Shown here in pieces: positions 35,187 through 44,337 of a stretch of DNA of 64,000 nucleotides (position 1 is its first letter; every line of letters starts with the position of its first letter). A program made the translations under genes and the position numbers. The stretch is from Bryobacteraceae bacterium (GTDB taxonomy: Bacteria > Acidobacteriota > Terriglobia > Bryobacterales > Bryobacteraceae): assembly GCA_041394945.1 (NCBI GenBank), contig JAWKHH010000001.1, positions 930,001-994,000 on the forward strand. Direction: 5' to 3'. A model generated the notes under the pieces. It saw nothing but the letters and a program-made list of their open reading frames with translations. It was not told the origin of the DNA and made no database searches.

Positions 35187-36025
35187 GCGCGGGTTCCGAA
35201 GTCGAAGGCTGGCGACTCCAAGGCAAGGGCGGTCAGCGCGAGCGCCGCGGTGTTCAGCGTTGCCGCGTTGCGTTCAGAGATTCGGCGCAAGGATTCTACG
35301 AGTGTGCCCAAGCGCCGACCGGACGACCTCTGCAGCGCGAGTACACCCCACGCCAGCGAGTATGCCGAGCCGCATTCTTCAAGCCGCCGACCAAGAAATC
35401 GCGCGGTCCTCTCGACAAGGAAGGACTCGCCTGCATCATGGGCTTCCAACGCGCACAGCGCCATGGCCGAGAAATCGGGGTGGGGATCAAGGTCGACGCC
35501 AAAGACATGACCGTTGCCGGCATTCCATCCGCCTGCCGAACATGCCCGATCTTCGAGCATTGCGAGTGCCGAAGGCACTCTCTCAGATGGCCGATTCCAG
35601 GCCCTGTATGCCAGCAGGGCGATAGAGGTCGGTGCTACCCAACTCACTGTGTTCTCCACCCATGGCCACCCGAACTTGCTCGGGTCGAAGCGCACCTGGC
35701 GGTCGAAGAGGCGGAACTTCCACTGCCATAGCCAGTGGCCCTCGCGTCCCCGCGTCCGTTCGAGCCACGAGAACCCACGCTCAACCGCCGCTCGAACTTC
35801 CGGAGCCCAGGGATTGTTCGCGAGCGCGATGAGTGCGAGGCCGGTTGTGTAGGCGTTGGGTATAGCTGTGACTGGCCGGTTCGACCAGGCGCCACAGGGG
35901 AGTTGCGCGCCCAGCAGGTCTCCTGTGTTTGGCTCGAACTTCCGAAGGGCCAGTCGCTGCAGAGCCATCTCCTCAATGGTTCGCGGCGCGCGCGTTCGGA
36001 GTTCAGTATGGGCCGGCGTGTCCAT
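35183..36025 (-). CDS. Prenyltransferase/squalene-oxidase-repeat protein
   Basis: 280 residues from ATG 36025. Helical repeats of the terpene-cyclase/prenyltransferase fold: LLGAQLPCGAWSNRP, NAYTTGLALIALA, GFSWLERTRGREGHWLWQWK and ACSAGGWNAGNGHVFG. The DxDD catalytic motif of squalene-hopene cyclases is not seen, so enzymatic activity is doubtful. ATG 36025 follows a GGAGG 13-14 bp upstream; 36076 is a longer alternative. Translationally coupled to the DUF362 gene downstream. Confidence 0.78.
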   Translation of the reverse strand: MDTPAHTELRTRAPRTIEEMALQRLALRKFEPNTGDLLGAQLPCGAWSNRPVTAIPNAYTTGLALIALANNPWAPEVRAAVERGFSWLERTRGREGHWLWQWKFRLFDRQVRFDPSKFGWPWVENTVSWVAPTSIALLAYRAWNRPSERVPSALAMLEDRACSAGGWNAGNGHVFGVDLDPHPDFSAMALCALEAHDAGESFLVERTARFLGRRLEECGSAYSLAWGVLALQRSSGRRLGTLVESLRRISERNAATLNTAALALTALALESPAFDFGTRA

Positions 36026-36029
36026 AGTG

Positions 36030-36224
36030 CTAGCGATCGCCTCCCGAGTCCGACTCGCACGACGTAGTACGGGCACGAAGCAGCCATTCCCACTTGCAGT
36101 CGGGCCTGTCCGGCTTCGCTGGGCATCCTGTGTTCGTCATCTCGCATGGACGAAGAAGGAGGCCGCAACCGCTGAGCCAAATCGAGGCAAGAGCAACGAG
36201 AAAAGCACGACCTTGGTTGCGCAT
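36030..36224 (-). CDS. Small putative lipoprotein
   Basis: 64 residues with a lipoprotein signal peptide (AFLVALASIWLSGC, lipobox LSGC) and four further Cys in the mature part (RPCEM, TGCPAK, DCKWEW, SCESDS). Ends 4 bp before the prenyltransferase-repeat start, so probably the first gene of that operon. No family recognised. Confidence 0.5.
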   Translation of the reverse strand: MRNQGRAFLVALASIWLSGCGLLLRPCEMTNTGCPAKPDRPDCKWEWLLRARTTSCESDSGGDR

Positions 36225-36317
36225 GATGGCTTCAACGTAGTGGAAGACATCGTTTTGGCAAAACGAGTTTCGGGAAACTCGCTTGGGGCTGAAAGCGAGG
36301 CCTCCTAGACTGCCAGC

Positions 36318-37256
36318 ATGTTCACCTCACCTGAATTGGTGGCACGCGGGTTGCGGAGCGCAGGGTACGCTGCTGACCCCGTCTTGGTCCAGATCATCTG
36401 GCTCGCCACGCAGATGCAGAAGCCCGTTCTGATCGAAGGTCCACCCGGAACCGGGAAGACATACCTGGCGCAGGCTTTTGCCGCCGCGGCACAGACGGAG
36501 TTGATCCGCCTGCAATGCTTCGAGGGGATTACGGAGCGCCAGGCGATCGGTTCCTTCGACGAAGCCCTGCAGCGGCTGTTTCTGGAGACGCAGCCGCAGG
36601 TAGTCGACCGCCAGTGGGAGAGCCTCCGTACCAGACTGCATACCCTCGATTTCTTCACGCAAGGGCCGTTACTGCAGGCCGTGCTCCAGCCGAAGCCGGT
36701 GGTGCTTCTGATCGACGAGCTCGACAAAGTTGATCAGAAGTTCGAGGCGCTGTTGCTCGAAATCCTCTCTGACTGGCAGATCACCGTGCCGAAGCTGGGG
36801 ACCGTGAAGGCTCAGTCCGTTCCGTTCGTGGTCATGACTTCAAACCAGGAACGCCGACTCGGGGACCCGCTGCGCCGGCGAAGTCTCTACCAGCGGATTG
36901 AGCATCCCGATGTGAAGAAGGAAGCCGAGATTCTCGACATCCGGACGGTGGATGCCCCGCTTGAGTTGAAGGCCCAGGCGGTCGGACTTGCGCAGGCATT
37001 GCGGGGTTACAACCTGGTCAAGCCGCCTTCGATCGACGAAATTGTGCAGTTCGTCCGGGCACTGCAGCTTCTGGGACGCTCCGAGATCCGCCCGGAAGAC
37101 CGGGATGTGCTGCTTCCGTTCCTGGCCAAGACCGAAGAAGACGTGAAGCGCCTCTTGCTACGCGACGGATTCAGCAGCCTTGTCGCGACGGCACGTGAGT
37201 ACCGCGATCAGGCCCTGCGAGCAATGTCGCAAAGGCCAGAGGAGGCGGTCGCGTGA
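36318..37256 (+). CDS. MoxR-type AAA+ ATPase
   Basis: 312 residues. Walker A EGPPGTGKTYLA, Walker B VLLIDELDK, sensor 1 VVMTSN and an arginine-finger region (DPLRRRSLYQRIEHP) define a MoxR-family chaperone ATPase. It overlaps the following lytic transglycosylase by 4 bp (GTGA) and so belongs to the T4SS operon. MoxR is not a standard T4SS component. It may assist assembly of the secretion channel or take over work of the missing VirB11; this is inference. Confidence 0.9.
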   Translation: MFTSPELVARGLRSAGYAADPVLVQIIWLATQMQKPVLIEGPPGTGKTYLAQAFAAAAQTELIRLQCFEGITERQAIGSFDEALQRLFLETQPQVVDRQWESLRTRLHTLDFFTQGPLLQAVLQPKPVVLLIDELDKVDQKFEALLLEILSDWQITVPKLGTVKAQSVPFVVMTSNQERRLGDPLRRRSLYQRIEHPDVKKEAEILDIRTVDAPLELKAQAVGLAQALRGYNLVKPPSIDEIVQFVRALQLLGRSEIRPEDRDVLLPFLAKTEEDVKRLLLRDGFSSLVATAREYRDQALRAMSQRPEEAVA

Positions 37257-37729
37257 CTTGGCGATTCATGCTGATGGGGATAGTCGCCAGCAATGTCTGG
37301 GCCGAGCCGCCGGCTCTGGTGGCTCTCGCAGATCACTGGGCCGAACACTTCGGCGTACCAAGGGAGTTGGTGCGGGCGGTGATCGAAGCGGAGTCGAACT
37401 GGAATCCGCGCGCGGTTTCACCGCCCGGGGCTGTGGGCTTGATGCAACTGATGCCGGACACCGCGGCAGCGTTCCGCGTCGGAAACCGGTTTGATCCGGC
37501 GGAGAACATCCGAGGCGGTGTGGCCTACCTCGCGTTCCTGATGGAGCAGTGCGGCGGCGATCTGCGTCTCGTCGTTGGCGCTTACAACGCCGGCCACGGT
37601 CGAGTGCTGAAGGCCGGGTTGCGATACACAAACCCGGAAACGGTGAACTTCACTCACCGCGTCGCCTACCTGTTCCGACGGAATCAGTGGGAGTCGATGT
37701 TGACCCAGCGAAAGGAGCCTGCAGAATGA
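37253..37729 (+). CDS. VirB1/TrbN-like lytic transglycosylase
   Basis: 158 residues. N-terminal hydrophobic signal (FMLMGIVASNVWA), then an SLT domain with the catalytic Glu in VIEAESNWNP, followed by GLMQLMPDTA and GAYNAGHGRVLKAG. It would open peptidoglycan for the conjugation channel. Its stop overlaps the next start (ATGA). Confidence 0.9.
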   Translation: MTWRFMLMGIVASNVWAEPPALVALADHWAEHFGVPRELVRAVIEAESNWNPRAVSPPGAVGLMQLMPDTAAAFRVGNRFDPAENIRGGVAYLAFLMEQCGGDLRLVVGAYNAGHGRVLKAGLRYTNPETVNFTHRVAYLFRRNQWESMLTQRKEPAE

Positions 37730-38682
37730 GAGCGTTTCTCTTACTCGTCGCGATTCAGGCACTCAATGCCCAGGTCGAGCCGGTGGTGAGCAAGCGGAAC
37801 CTGACGGATCAAGTGCAGGTGGTGCGTGTGGCGCCGCGATTTGCGACGGCGATTCGCGTTCCCGAGCCGGTCAGTTCAATGGTCATCGGTGACCCCGAGC
37901 GGTTCCTTGCCGAGCATTCCGAGAAGGAGCCGACTCTCGTCCTTGTCAAGCCCATCACTGAGCAACAGGGCGACTCGAACCTTTTGGTTGTGACCACGAG
38001 TGGCAGGCAACTGAGTTTCCTGTTGCGAATGGATCCTAACGGCCCGAAGAGGGTAGACTTCGTCCTCGTCTACAAGCCGGCCGGCAGTTTTCTCGTGGGT
38101 GAGTCGTTTCCGGCGTCGGCTGAGGTCGCCAGAACCGACGTTCTCAGACCCGTCTCTGCTCTCGCGATTCCGAAGGCTGTGGATGCTGAGAAGGTCCTTG
38201 ACCCACTTCAGGAGATCCTGAACCGGCAGAAACTCGCCCCACTCCCCGCCCTTTACGGAGGCAAACCTCCAACAGCGTCTGGTGAAGGCGATCGGGTTAG
38301 AGCGGGAGTCTCCGAAGTTGTCGATCAGGGGCGCACGGTGATGGTCCTCTTCTCGGCCGTCAACCCGCAGCCGAACGCGATCGAGATCATGCCACCGCAG
38401 GTGCAACTGGCCGGGAAGACACGGAAAGGAGCTGTGATCCGCAAGGACCGTTGGACGACCAGCGAGCAACTCCCGGTGCAGGACTTCCGATTGTCGCGGC
38501 GACGGCTCGGCCCTGGGGAGCGGGTGGATGGCGTTGTAGTGTTTTCGCGACCGGGGTTCAAGCAATCGCACGAGAGCCTGTTTCTGCAAATCGCCGAGAG
38601 CGGAGCGGTTGACCGGCCTGCCCTGGCCCCGATTGGTTTTGGCGTTTCAGCAACACGTGAGGAGGCTTCTCATGTCCAATGA
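37726..38682 (+). CDS. trbG: TrbG/VirB9-like conjugal transfer protein
   Basis: 318 residues. A signal peptide (RAFLLLVAIQALNAQ) is followed by a beta-rich outer-membrane-associated protein. Residues ~20-110 (VQVVRVAPRFATAIRVPEPV, LVLVKPITEQQGDSNLLVVT) resemble the N-terminal VirB9/CagX domain. AAAGGAG precedes ATG 37726 and the start overlaps the transglycosylase stop. It overlaps TrbI by 11 bp. The assignment is by position and weak similarity. Confidence 0.72.
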   Translation: MRAFLLLVAIQALNAQVEPVVSKRNLTDQVQVVRVAPRFATAIRVPEPVSSMVIGDPERFLAEHSEKEPTLVLVKPITEQQGDSNLLVVTTSGRQLSFLLRMDPNGPKRVDFVLVYKPAGSFLVGESFPASAEVARTDVLRPVSALAIPKAVDAEKVLDPLQEILNRQKLAPLPALYGGKPPTASGEGDRVRAGVSEVVDQGRTVMVLFSAVNPQPNAIEIMPPQVQLAGKTRKGAVIRKDRWTTSEQLPVQDFRLSRRRLGPGERVDGVVVFSRPGFKQSHESLFLQIAESGAVDRPALAPIGFGVSATREEASHVQ

Positions 38683-40219
38683 ACAGATTCCGCCGCGCGA
38701 TCACGAAGAGGATGTCGCGGTCGACCTATCCGACGTGCCGGCCAACCAAGGATCTCCTGGGCAGGAAGGTTCAGGAGCCGAGCCATCGAATCAGGATACG
38801 AAACGGATTTCGCTGCTCGACAGGATTCGCGCCCGCTTTGGGCCTGTTCCGGAGAGCCGCGACCTGAAGTCGGCGGAGCGAACACGCGGGCTCGTCATAC
38901 TAGTCGGTGCGAGTGTGGCGTGCCTGTTTCTATTCGTCGGGCTGTTCACTACGGACGCCGACAGCACGAGGAAGACGCGAGGAACGAATCCCAATCTTGG
39001 AAGACCGTCATCGGCCCCAGCAAGTCCGGAGGTCGCACAAAGATCGGCGGTTCCTCAATTGAGCGTCAACCAGCACCCGAATGAGGAGCCGAACGAGTTG
39101 ACCGAACAGGATCTGCTCGGAACAATGCGGAATCGTGCGGCAGCGTTGCCGCCAGACCCACCGTCGGCCAGTCCCTCCAAGCCAGAACCATCACCGGCCA
39201 GGGATCTGGCATCGGCAAACTTCTCCGATCCCGCACTCATGGAGGCGTACCGCCGCCAGAACATTGCGCCGCCTCGACAGCCCAGCAATGTGACCAACTG
39301 GGAGGCGGCCATCTCGGAGTATCAAGGCCGCCAGCAGAAGCCGGCGAATCCGCAGCCTACTCCTGCGCCCGTGAAGGATGTCCCCCAACTCGGCAAGTCC
39401 TCGCTCGTTTTTGTGCGCTCCCAGACGGCCTTGACGACTGGGGGGCGACAGGTTCGACCAGTGATCCGGCGCGTGGAGGGGCGGCATCTGCCGCAGGGGA
39501 CAGCGCTCATCGCTCGATTTCAGCACGGAGTCAGTTCCGCGGCCAAAGCTCCAGTGATTGCGGTCGTTGAGTACAACTACGAAGACGCTGGGCAGATCGT
39601 GGTGCCGGCTGGCACGAAGGCATACGGTGAACTCACAGGCGCGACACCGCAGGGGTGGGTAACGCTCAAGTTCCACTCGCTTGAGTTCCCAAACGGAGAA
39701 GTTGAAGAGATTGCGGGGACCGCTCTAGGGATGCAGCGACAGGCTCTGCGAGGAGACGTGTCGGGCCAGAACCATGGCAAGCGCTTCCTGACACGGGCGC
39801 TGACGGGCGTGGGCACGATCGCCGCCTTTGCGGTTGGCGGCAGGGGGCTCACCGGCGGTATCGACAACTCGATCCTGCTTCGCGAGCGGATTGCTTCCAA
39901 CGTGGCGTTGGCGGGCGAGCAGGAGATGGCGCGCCTGGCGTACCAGCAAAACATCGTCGTAACGGTGCCGGCCAACACTCGCTTCTATCTCGTGTTGAAT
40001 GAGGCGGAAGGTGGTCGATCCTCACGTTCGCAGCGTGCAGGACCATCCGGCGACCAGCGTCAGGCACCAGCGGCAACCTCCCAGACTGCGAGTCGGATAG
40101 GGCTGTCCGATCAAGAACTGGCGGAGACGATCGAGTTGCGCAATGAGATGCGGCAGATGAACCGCTTGCTTCAGATGAGCAATCCGAGGCAGGACCCACC
40201 ACCACCTCCTCAGCCGTAG
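38672..40219 (+). CDS. trbI: TrbI/VirB10-like core-channel protein
   Basis: 515 residues. Acidic cytoplasmic N-terminus, one membrane segment (GLVILVGASVACLFLFVGLF, ~70-92), a long Pro-rich periplasmic spacer, then the TrbI beta-barrel domain with SLEFPNGEVEEIAGTALGMQ and RFLTRALTGVGTIAAFAVGG, the antenna-like region. The GGAGG 6 bp upstream decides ATG 38672 over a longer frame. It spans inner to outer membrane and links to TrbG. Confidence 0.9.
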   Translation: MSNEQIPPRDHEEDVAVDLSDVPANQGSPGQEGSGAEPSNQDTKRISLLDRIRARFGPVPESRDLKSAERTRGLVILVGASVACLFLFVGLFTTDADSTRKTRGTNPNLGRPSSAPASPEVAQRSAVPQLSVNQHPNEEPNELTEQDLLGTMRNRAAALPPDPPSASPSKPEPSPARDLASANFSDPALMEAYRRQNIAPPRQPSNVTNWEAAISEYQGRQQKPANPQPTPAPVKDVPQLGKSSLVFVRSQTALTTGGRQVRPVIRRVEGRHLPQGTALIARFQHGVSSAAKAPVIAVVEYNYEDAGQIVVPAGTKAYGELTGATPQGWVTLKFHSLEFPNGEVEEIAGTALGMQRQALRGDVSGQNHGKRFLTRALTGVGTIAAFAVGGRGLTGGIDNSILLRERIASNVALAGEQEMARLAYQQNIVVTVPANTRFYLVLNEAEGGRSSRSQRAGPSGDQRQAPAATSQTASRIGLSDQELAETIELRNEMRQMNRLLQMSNPRQDPPPPPQP

Positions 40220-40290
40220 GCGACGATCAAACGGTTTCAGGATTTCCTGCAAAGCGGCTATTCTGGGGGTGTTCGGAGGGAATACTCCGC

Positions 40291-42324
40291 ATGCCGCGAG
40301 CGGTCGGCTCCGAAGCTGGGAATTCGGGACTGGCGTACTGGGTGGGCCAGCGCTTGCGCCGTGGTGTGGAAGCTCTGGGGGCGGAAGCCGACTACTTGTC
40401 CAGGAGATCCCAAAATGCCAGCGCAGATGAGCGGTCTGCGTGGCTGTGGCGAGCCACTTTTGGCACGGCAATTGTCATTGGTGAGTACTTCTTCCTGTAC
40501 AGGATCCTCAACCGCCGTGACAACCCGGTCGCTCTTGGGGTGAGTTGGGCCATGCTGTTCCTGCTACCGAGGCCAACACCGAGACTGGTGTTGCTGGTTG
40601 CCAGATTGCTCGTGTTTGTGACGTCGACCACCGCACTATCCTCGGCACTGAACGCGGTTGCCGAGGCAATCCCGGGGCTTCGTCCGTGGAACGATCTGAT
40701 CTGGTTTCTTGGAATGGCGGCCCTAATGATTTGGGCGCTGTCCTCGCTTCGAGTACGACGTAGGCCTGTAGCGACCAGCCAAGTAGTCCCTTCCTCGCCG
40801 GTTGCGGCCAGTGTCGAGATCCCAAATGTCCGCTTTGAAGATGTGGGGGGATCATCGCAAGCCAAACGGGAGATCGATGTCGTTGCGGAAAATCGCTTTC
40901 GCCGAGGAGTCCACGGAATTGTTCGAAATGGCGTGTTGCTTTACGGACCTCAAGGAACCGGCAAGAACCTCTTGGCGGAAGCCACAGCCGGGGAGTTCCG
41001 CGCGAATTTTCACCATGTGCGCTGTCCGGAACTGGTAAGCATGGGGATTGGCTCGACGGCAGGCGAAATCCGCCGAGTCTTCGAGATGGCCGCCCAGAAT
41101 CGGCCAGTGGTGCTGTTCCTAGACGAAGTCGATTCCATTGGCAGCAGAAAGCAGACTCAAAGTGTCGGGACCGACGCCGGCGGTGGAGGGCGAGAATACA
41201 ACGCGGTCACCACGCAGCTTATGCAGTCCATCGACCGTTATCGACCCTTGGATGGCCTGCTAATCATGGCGGCGACAAACAGCCTCGACGGACTCGATCC
41301 GACTCTGATTCGCGACGGCCGCTTCGACTTGAAGTTGAGACTTGACCTCCCAAACCAGGCAGAACGCGAGGCAATCCTTACGAGCATGCTGAAGACAGGT
41401 GCTCATGCTGCGCCGACGATTGCGGAGATCGCGCGGCGGACACCCGGGTGGAGTCCTGCCCGGTTGCGGACACTGATTGACCGAGCAATCCTGCAGGCCG
41501 GCGGGCGTTCAGTCACGGACAAGGACATTCTGGCGGCGCTCGAGGAATCCGGGGGCAACGATCGGCCTCAGGTCGAAGTTGTGAACTGGGATGACGTAGT
41601 CCTTCCGGGTCCGGTGGTTTCCGACATCAAGGCGATTCTCCGACTGCTCGTGCCTGGAACTGCGGAGCAACTCGGGGTCCCTGCGCCTACCGGCCTGGTG
41701 CTCGTTGGGCAACCCGGAATCGGCAAGACCTTGGCGGCGCGGCTGATCGCCTCCCAAGCAAAGCGTAGCTTCTATGCCATCACGCCGAGCGACGTCCTGT
41801 CAGGCGCAGTAGGCGGTTCGGTCAGAAGACTCGCGGACGTCTTCGCCCGGGCGCGGGAACACGCGCCGTCACTCCTCTTCTTCGACGAAATGGATGCGCT
41901 ATTCCCGGCGGTCACAGGATATGGAAGCCAGCATGACATTCAACTGGTGGAGCAAGCCCTGATCGAGATCAGCGATCTTCGTTCCGAGCACCAAGTCTTC
42001 CTGATTGGGACAACCAATGACCTTTCTCGGATCGACCCTAGAATTCTGCGAGGGGGGCGGTTCAGCGAAAAGATCGAGATCGGATTGCCGGACGATGAGG
42101 GGTACCGTCGCCTCCTGGAGATGAACTTCGGACCCACTCAGTTGGCCTCCGACCTCACCACTCCGAAGCTTGTGGAAATGGTGCGGGGGCTCAGCCCGGC
42201 CGAGATCACCGCTGTTATCACAGCCGCCAAGCGCTTTGCCCTCGCCAGGACTCCGGAACACGCGACTGCACTGCTGCCCATCGAAGAAGGAGACGTCGAG
42301 CAGGCCATCGCTCGCATCCGGTAG
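40291..42324 (+). CDS. Membrane-anchored tandem AAA+ ATPase (Cdc48/FtsH-like)
   Basis: 677 residues. Two to four hydrophobic segments (50-150) precede two AAA+ modules. D1 (~180-385): the Walker A is GPQGTGKNLLAE, with Asn in place of Thr/Ser; Walker B is VVLFLDEVDSIG, and an arginine finger is present (IRDGRFDLKL). D2 (~430-640): GQPGIGKTLAA, LLFFDEMDALF and RILRGGRFSE, all canonical. So D1 may bind but hydrolyse poorly. It sits between TrbI and the pilin genes, an unusual position for an AAA+ protein. Possible segregase that extracts or assembles T4SS subunits, or a substitute for VirB11. Confidence 0.82.
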   Translation: MPRAVGSEAGNSGLAYWVGQRLRRGVEALGAEADYLSRRSQNASADERSAWLWRATFGTAIVIGEYFFLYRILNRRDNPVALGVSWAMLFLLPRPTPRLVLLVARLLVFVTSTTALSSALNAVAEAIPGLRPWNDLIWFLGMAALMIWALSSLRVRRRPVATSQVVPSSPVAASVEIPNVRFEDVGGSSQAKREIDVVAENRFRRGVHGIVRNGVLLYGPQGTGKNLLAEATAGEFRANFHHVRCPELVSMGIGSTAGEIRRVFEMAAQNRPVVLFLDEVDSIGSRKQTQSVGTDAGGGGREYNAVTTQLMQSIDRYRPLDGLLIMAATNSLDGLDPTLIRDGRFDLKLRLDLPNQAEREAILTSMLKTGAHAAPTIAEIARRTPGWSPARLRTLIDRAILQAGGRSVTDKDILAALEESGGNDRPQVEVVNWDDVVLPGPVVSDIKAILRLLVPGTAEQLGVPAPTGLVLVGQPGIGKTLAARLIASQAKRSFYAITPSDVLSGAVGGSVRRLADVFARAREHAPSLLFFDEMDALFPAVTGYGSQHDIQLVEQALIEISDLRSEHQVFLIGTTNDLSRIDPRILRGGRFSEKIEIGLPDDEGYRRLLEMNFGPTQLASDLTTPKLVEMVRGLSPAEITAVITAAKRFALARTPEHATALLPIEEGDVEQAIARIR

Positions 42325-42429
42325 CCCGATTCCACCAACTCGTTTCGGGAATCTGCAGTCCCGCCTTATTCTGCCTCCCAAGTTCATGCTGCCGCATGAG
42401 CCTATCTCAGATCTGGGAGGTACACCTCG

Positions 42430-42795
42430 ATGAACAAACTTCTGGGGGACCGGCGTTCGGCTGCGCTGCTGCTGGCCGCCGTTCTCCTTCTTCTCACAAG
42501 CACACACGCTGTCTTGCTGGCCCAGAACCTCGGCGCGGCGCCCCAGACGAACGTCGCCGTCCAAGGTCAAACCGGTGCTCAGCCGGAAGGCGCGTTTCTT
42601 AACCTCGTCAACTGGATCGGCAACGTCATCGCGCCAGTTGGCGCCGGACTCGCGATCGCCGGGGGGCTCGTCTCGTACATCTCCGGCCGCGGCGTCATGC
42701 GGTACGTCGTGACGGCGCTCGGCTGCCTGGCCGTTTCGGGCGTCACGCGACTGCTCGAGTTCTGGATCAACCAGGGCGGCGGTGGCGTCTCCTGA
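42430..42795 (+). CDS. trbC: TrbC/VirB2-like pilin
   Basis: 121 residues. A signal peptide (AALLLAAVLLLLTSTHAVLL) is followed by two hydrophobic helices (ILGNVIAPVGAGLAIAGG-like and VVTALGCLAVSGVTRLLEF), the classic pilin layout. It ends GGGGVS, as does the protein at 43542. First of three homologous small membrane proteins in a row. Confidence 0.75.
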   Translation: MNKLLGDRRSAALLLAAVLLLLTSTHAVLLAQNLGAAPQTNVAVQGQTGAQPEGAFLNLVNWIGNVIAPVGAGLAIAGGLVSYISGRGVMRYVVTALGCLAVSGVTRLLEFWINQGGGGVS

Positions 42796-42863
42796 TCGCC
42801 TATGGACCTTGGCCGGGAGCGTTAGAGTGATCCGCGCTCCCGGCATCCGTAAAGGGACATCCC

Positions 42864-43526
42864 ATGCCAACTCTTCTCTACGACGTGATGCGGGTGCTCC
42901 TGCTGCTGACGGGACCTGCGGCGTTCATCTGCCTGTTGAACGCCGGCATCGCATTGCGCAAGGAAGGAGGCACGGTGTTCTGGATTGGAGGCGGGTTCTC
43001 GAAGTGGATGCTGTGGGCGGTGATCTTCCTTGGTCTGGAGCCGACGCTGACGTGGTTTCAGTTCCTCGGTATACCGGTCTTCTTCCCTCCGGGTTTCGCC
43101 ATTGGCACACCGTGGCTGGCCAACATCCAGCAGGGGATTTCGACTTTCGTGAACTCCTTCGTCGTGGCAAGGATCGCACCTGTCGCCGCGGCGTACTTCG
43201 TCGTCAGGGCGGTGCTCGATACGGCATCAGGCGGCGGACCGCTGCCATCGTTACTCAGCGCCATGTTCCTGCTGGCCATCTCCAGCACCCATGCGCTGAT
43301 CGACGCTTGGACTCCGGTTGGCAACCGCTTCTCCATCGCCTTGGGCCTGGAGACGATGTGGACGTACCTGGCGAGCCGCATCATGCCAATCGCAGCAGGT
43401 CTCGCCATTTGTGGAGCGATCGTCCAATTTGCCTTCAACCGCCCCGGCTACCTGAGGCTCATTGCTTGTGCCGCCGGCTTCCTGACGGTCAGCGCGCTCT
43501 GGATTCTGATCAACCGGATGATGTGA
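42864..43526 (+). CDS. Multispanning T4SS membrane protein, pilin-like repeat
   Basis: 220 residues with about five hydrophobic segments. The C-terminal part (WTYLASRIMPIAAGLAICGA and YLRLIACAAGFLTVSALW) matches the helical pattern of the neighbouring pilins, so it may be an expanded paralogue. No homologous T4SS subunit is recognised by name. Confidence 0.62.
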   Translation: MPTLLYDVMRVLLLLTGPAAFICLLNAGIALRKEGGTVFWIGGGFSKWMLWAVIFLGLEPTLTWFQFLGIPVFFPPGFAIGTPWLANIQQGISTFVNSFVVARIAPVAAAYFVVRAVLDTASGGGPLPSLLSAMFLLAISSTHALIDAWTPVGNRFSIALGLETMWTYLASRIMPIAAGLAICGAIVQFAFNRPGYLRLIACAAGFLTVSALWILINRMM

Positions 43527-43541
43527 CGCACGAGAGACCCC

Positions 43542-43997
43542 ATGGACTTCCTGACCGGACTCACCAACCTGACGAACTGGTTCGGCAATGTCATCATGCC
43601 GACGCTCGCAGGCCTGTTTTTCGTCGTCTCGGTCCTTCGATTCTCCCGCGGAGGTTCCCACCAGTACTCGATGTATGCAGGCTTCGCGGCACTGCTGGTG
43701 TCCGGCTTGCTGAGAGCGATCGAGCGGTTCGCACTGCAACGGGCATGGAACGACCCTGACGCAATCTGGATCACGCTGCTGGGCTTGGTGAACTGGTCCG
43801 CCAATGTCTTTCTTCCCCTCTACGGCGTGCTTCAGGTCGTCATCGGGGTCATGCATTTCGGCGGCATGGGCTTTCGGATCTACCCAGGAGCGCCGTGGGC
43901 GAGGCACATCCTCTCAGCCATGATCTGCTTCGGGCTCTCCGGGGTCCTTCGGTTGGCTGAGTTCTTCATTGCACAAGGAACGGGAGGCGTGAGTTGA
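43542..43997 (+). CDS. Pilin-like membrane protein with internal duplication
   Basis: 151 residues. Two copies of the same helical unit: LTNLTNWFGNVIMPTLAGLF with LVSGLLRAIE, then LLGLVNWSANVFLPLYGVLQ with LSGVLRLAEFFI. Both match LNLVNWIGNVIAPVGAGLAI with SGVTRLLEFWI in the protein at 42430. It lacks a classical signal peptide. It ends GTGGVS, similar to the 42430 protein. Confidence 0.7.
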   Translation: MDFLTGLTNLTNWFGNVIMPTLAGLFFVVSVLRFSRGGSHQYSMYAGFAALLVSGLLRAIERFALQRAWNDPDAIWITLLGLVNWSANVFLPLYGVLQVVIGVMHFGGMGFRIYPGAPWARHILSAMICFGLSGVLRLAEFFIAQGTGGVS

Positions 43998-44001
43998 GGC
44001 T

Positions 44002-44328
44002 ATGGCGATCGAAGTAACGCCGGTTCATCGCAACCTGCACCAGCGGGTGACGTTCTTCTACCTCGAGTTTGAGGATCTGTTCCTCGTGATCGGGCTGGCC
44101 GCCGCCATGAACATCGTCGGCCGGTTTCTGAATCGCGAACTTTACGGAATCCCATTGGGGATCGTTCTGCAGTACGTGGTGCCACTGATTGCGGTGCCCG
44201 TGCTGATGCTCTTCAAGTACGGCAAGCCCCGCGGCTACTTGCGCGATCTCCTGGTGTGGCACGCAAAGCCGCACATCTACTGTGGACTCGAGCCCGACCG
44301 GGAGTTCACTTCCGAGTTCTTGCGCTAG
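44002..44328 (+). CDS. trbD: TrbD/VirB3-like membrane protein
   Basis: 108 residues with two hydrophobic helices (LFLVIGLAAAMNIVGRF and IVLQYVVPLIAVPVLMLF) near the N-terminal half. The position directly before TrbE and the size fit VirB3. Starts 5 bp after the preceding stop. Confidence 0.75.
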   Translation: MAIEVTPVHRNLHQRVTFFYLEFEDLFLVIGLAAAMNIVGRFLNRELYGIPLGIVLQYVVPLIAVPVLMLFKYGKPRGYLRDLLVWHAKPHIYCGLEPDREFTSEFLR

Positions 44329-44337
44329 GAGGACTGA

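Noticed and set aside
41899..42870. A 323-codon minus-strand frame
   Set aside because: Antisense to the AAA+ D2 module and the pilin gene, with no domain.
42782..43759. A 325-codon plus-strand frame
   Set aside because: Out-of-frame shadow of the two membrane genes 42864-43526 and 43542-43997, which have good starts and hydrophobic profiles.
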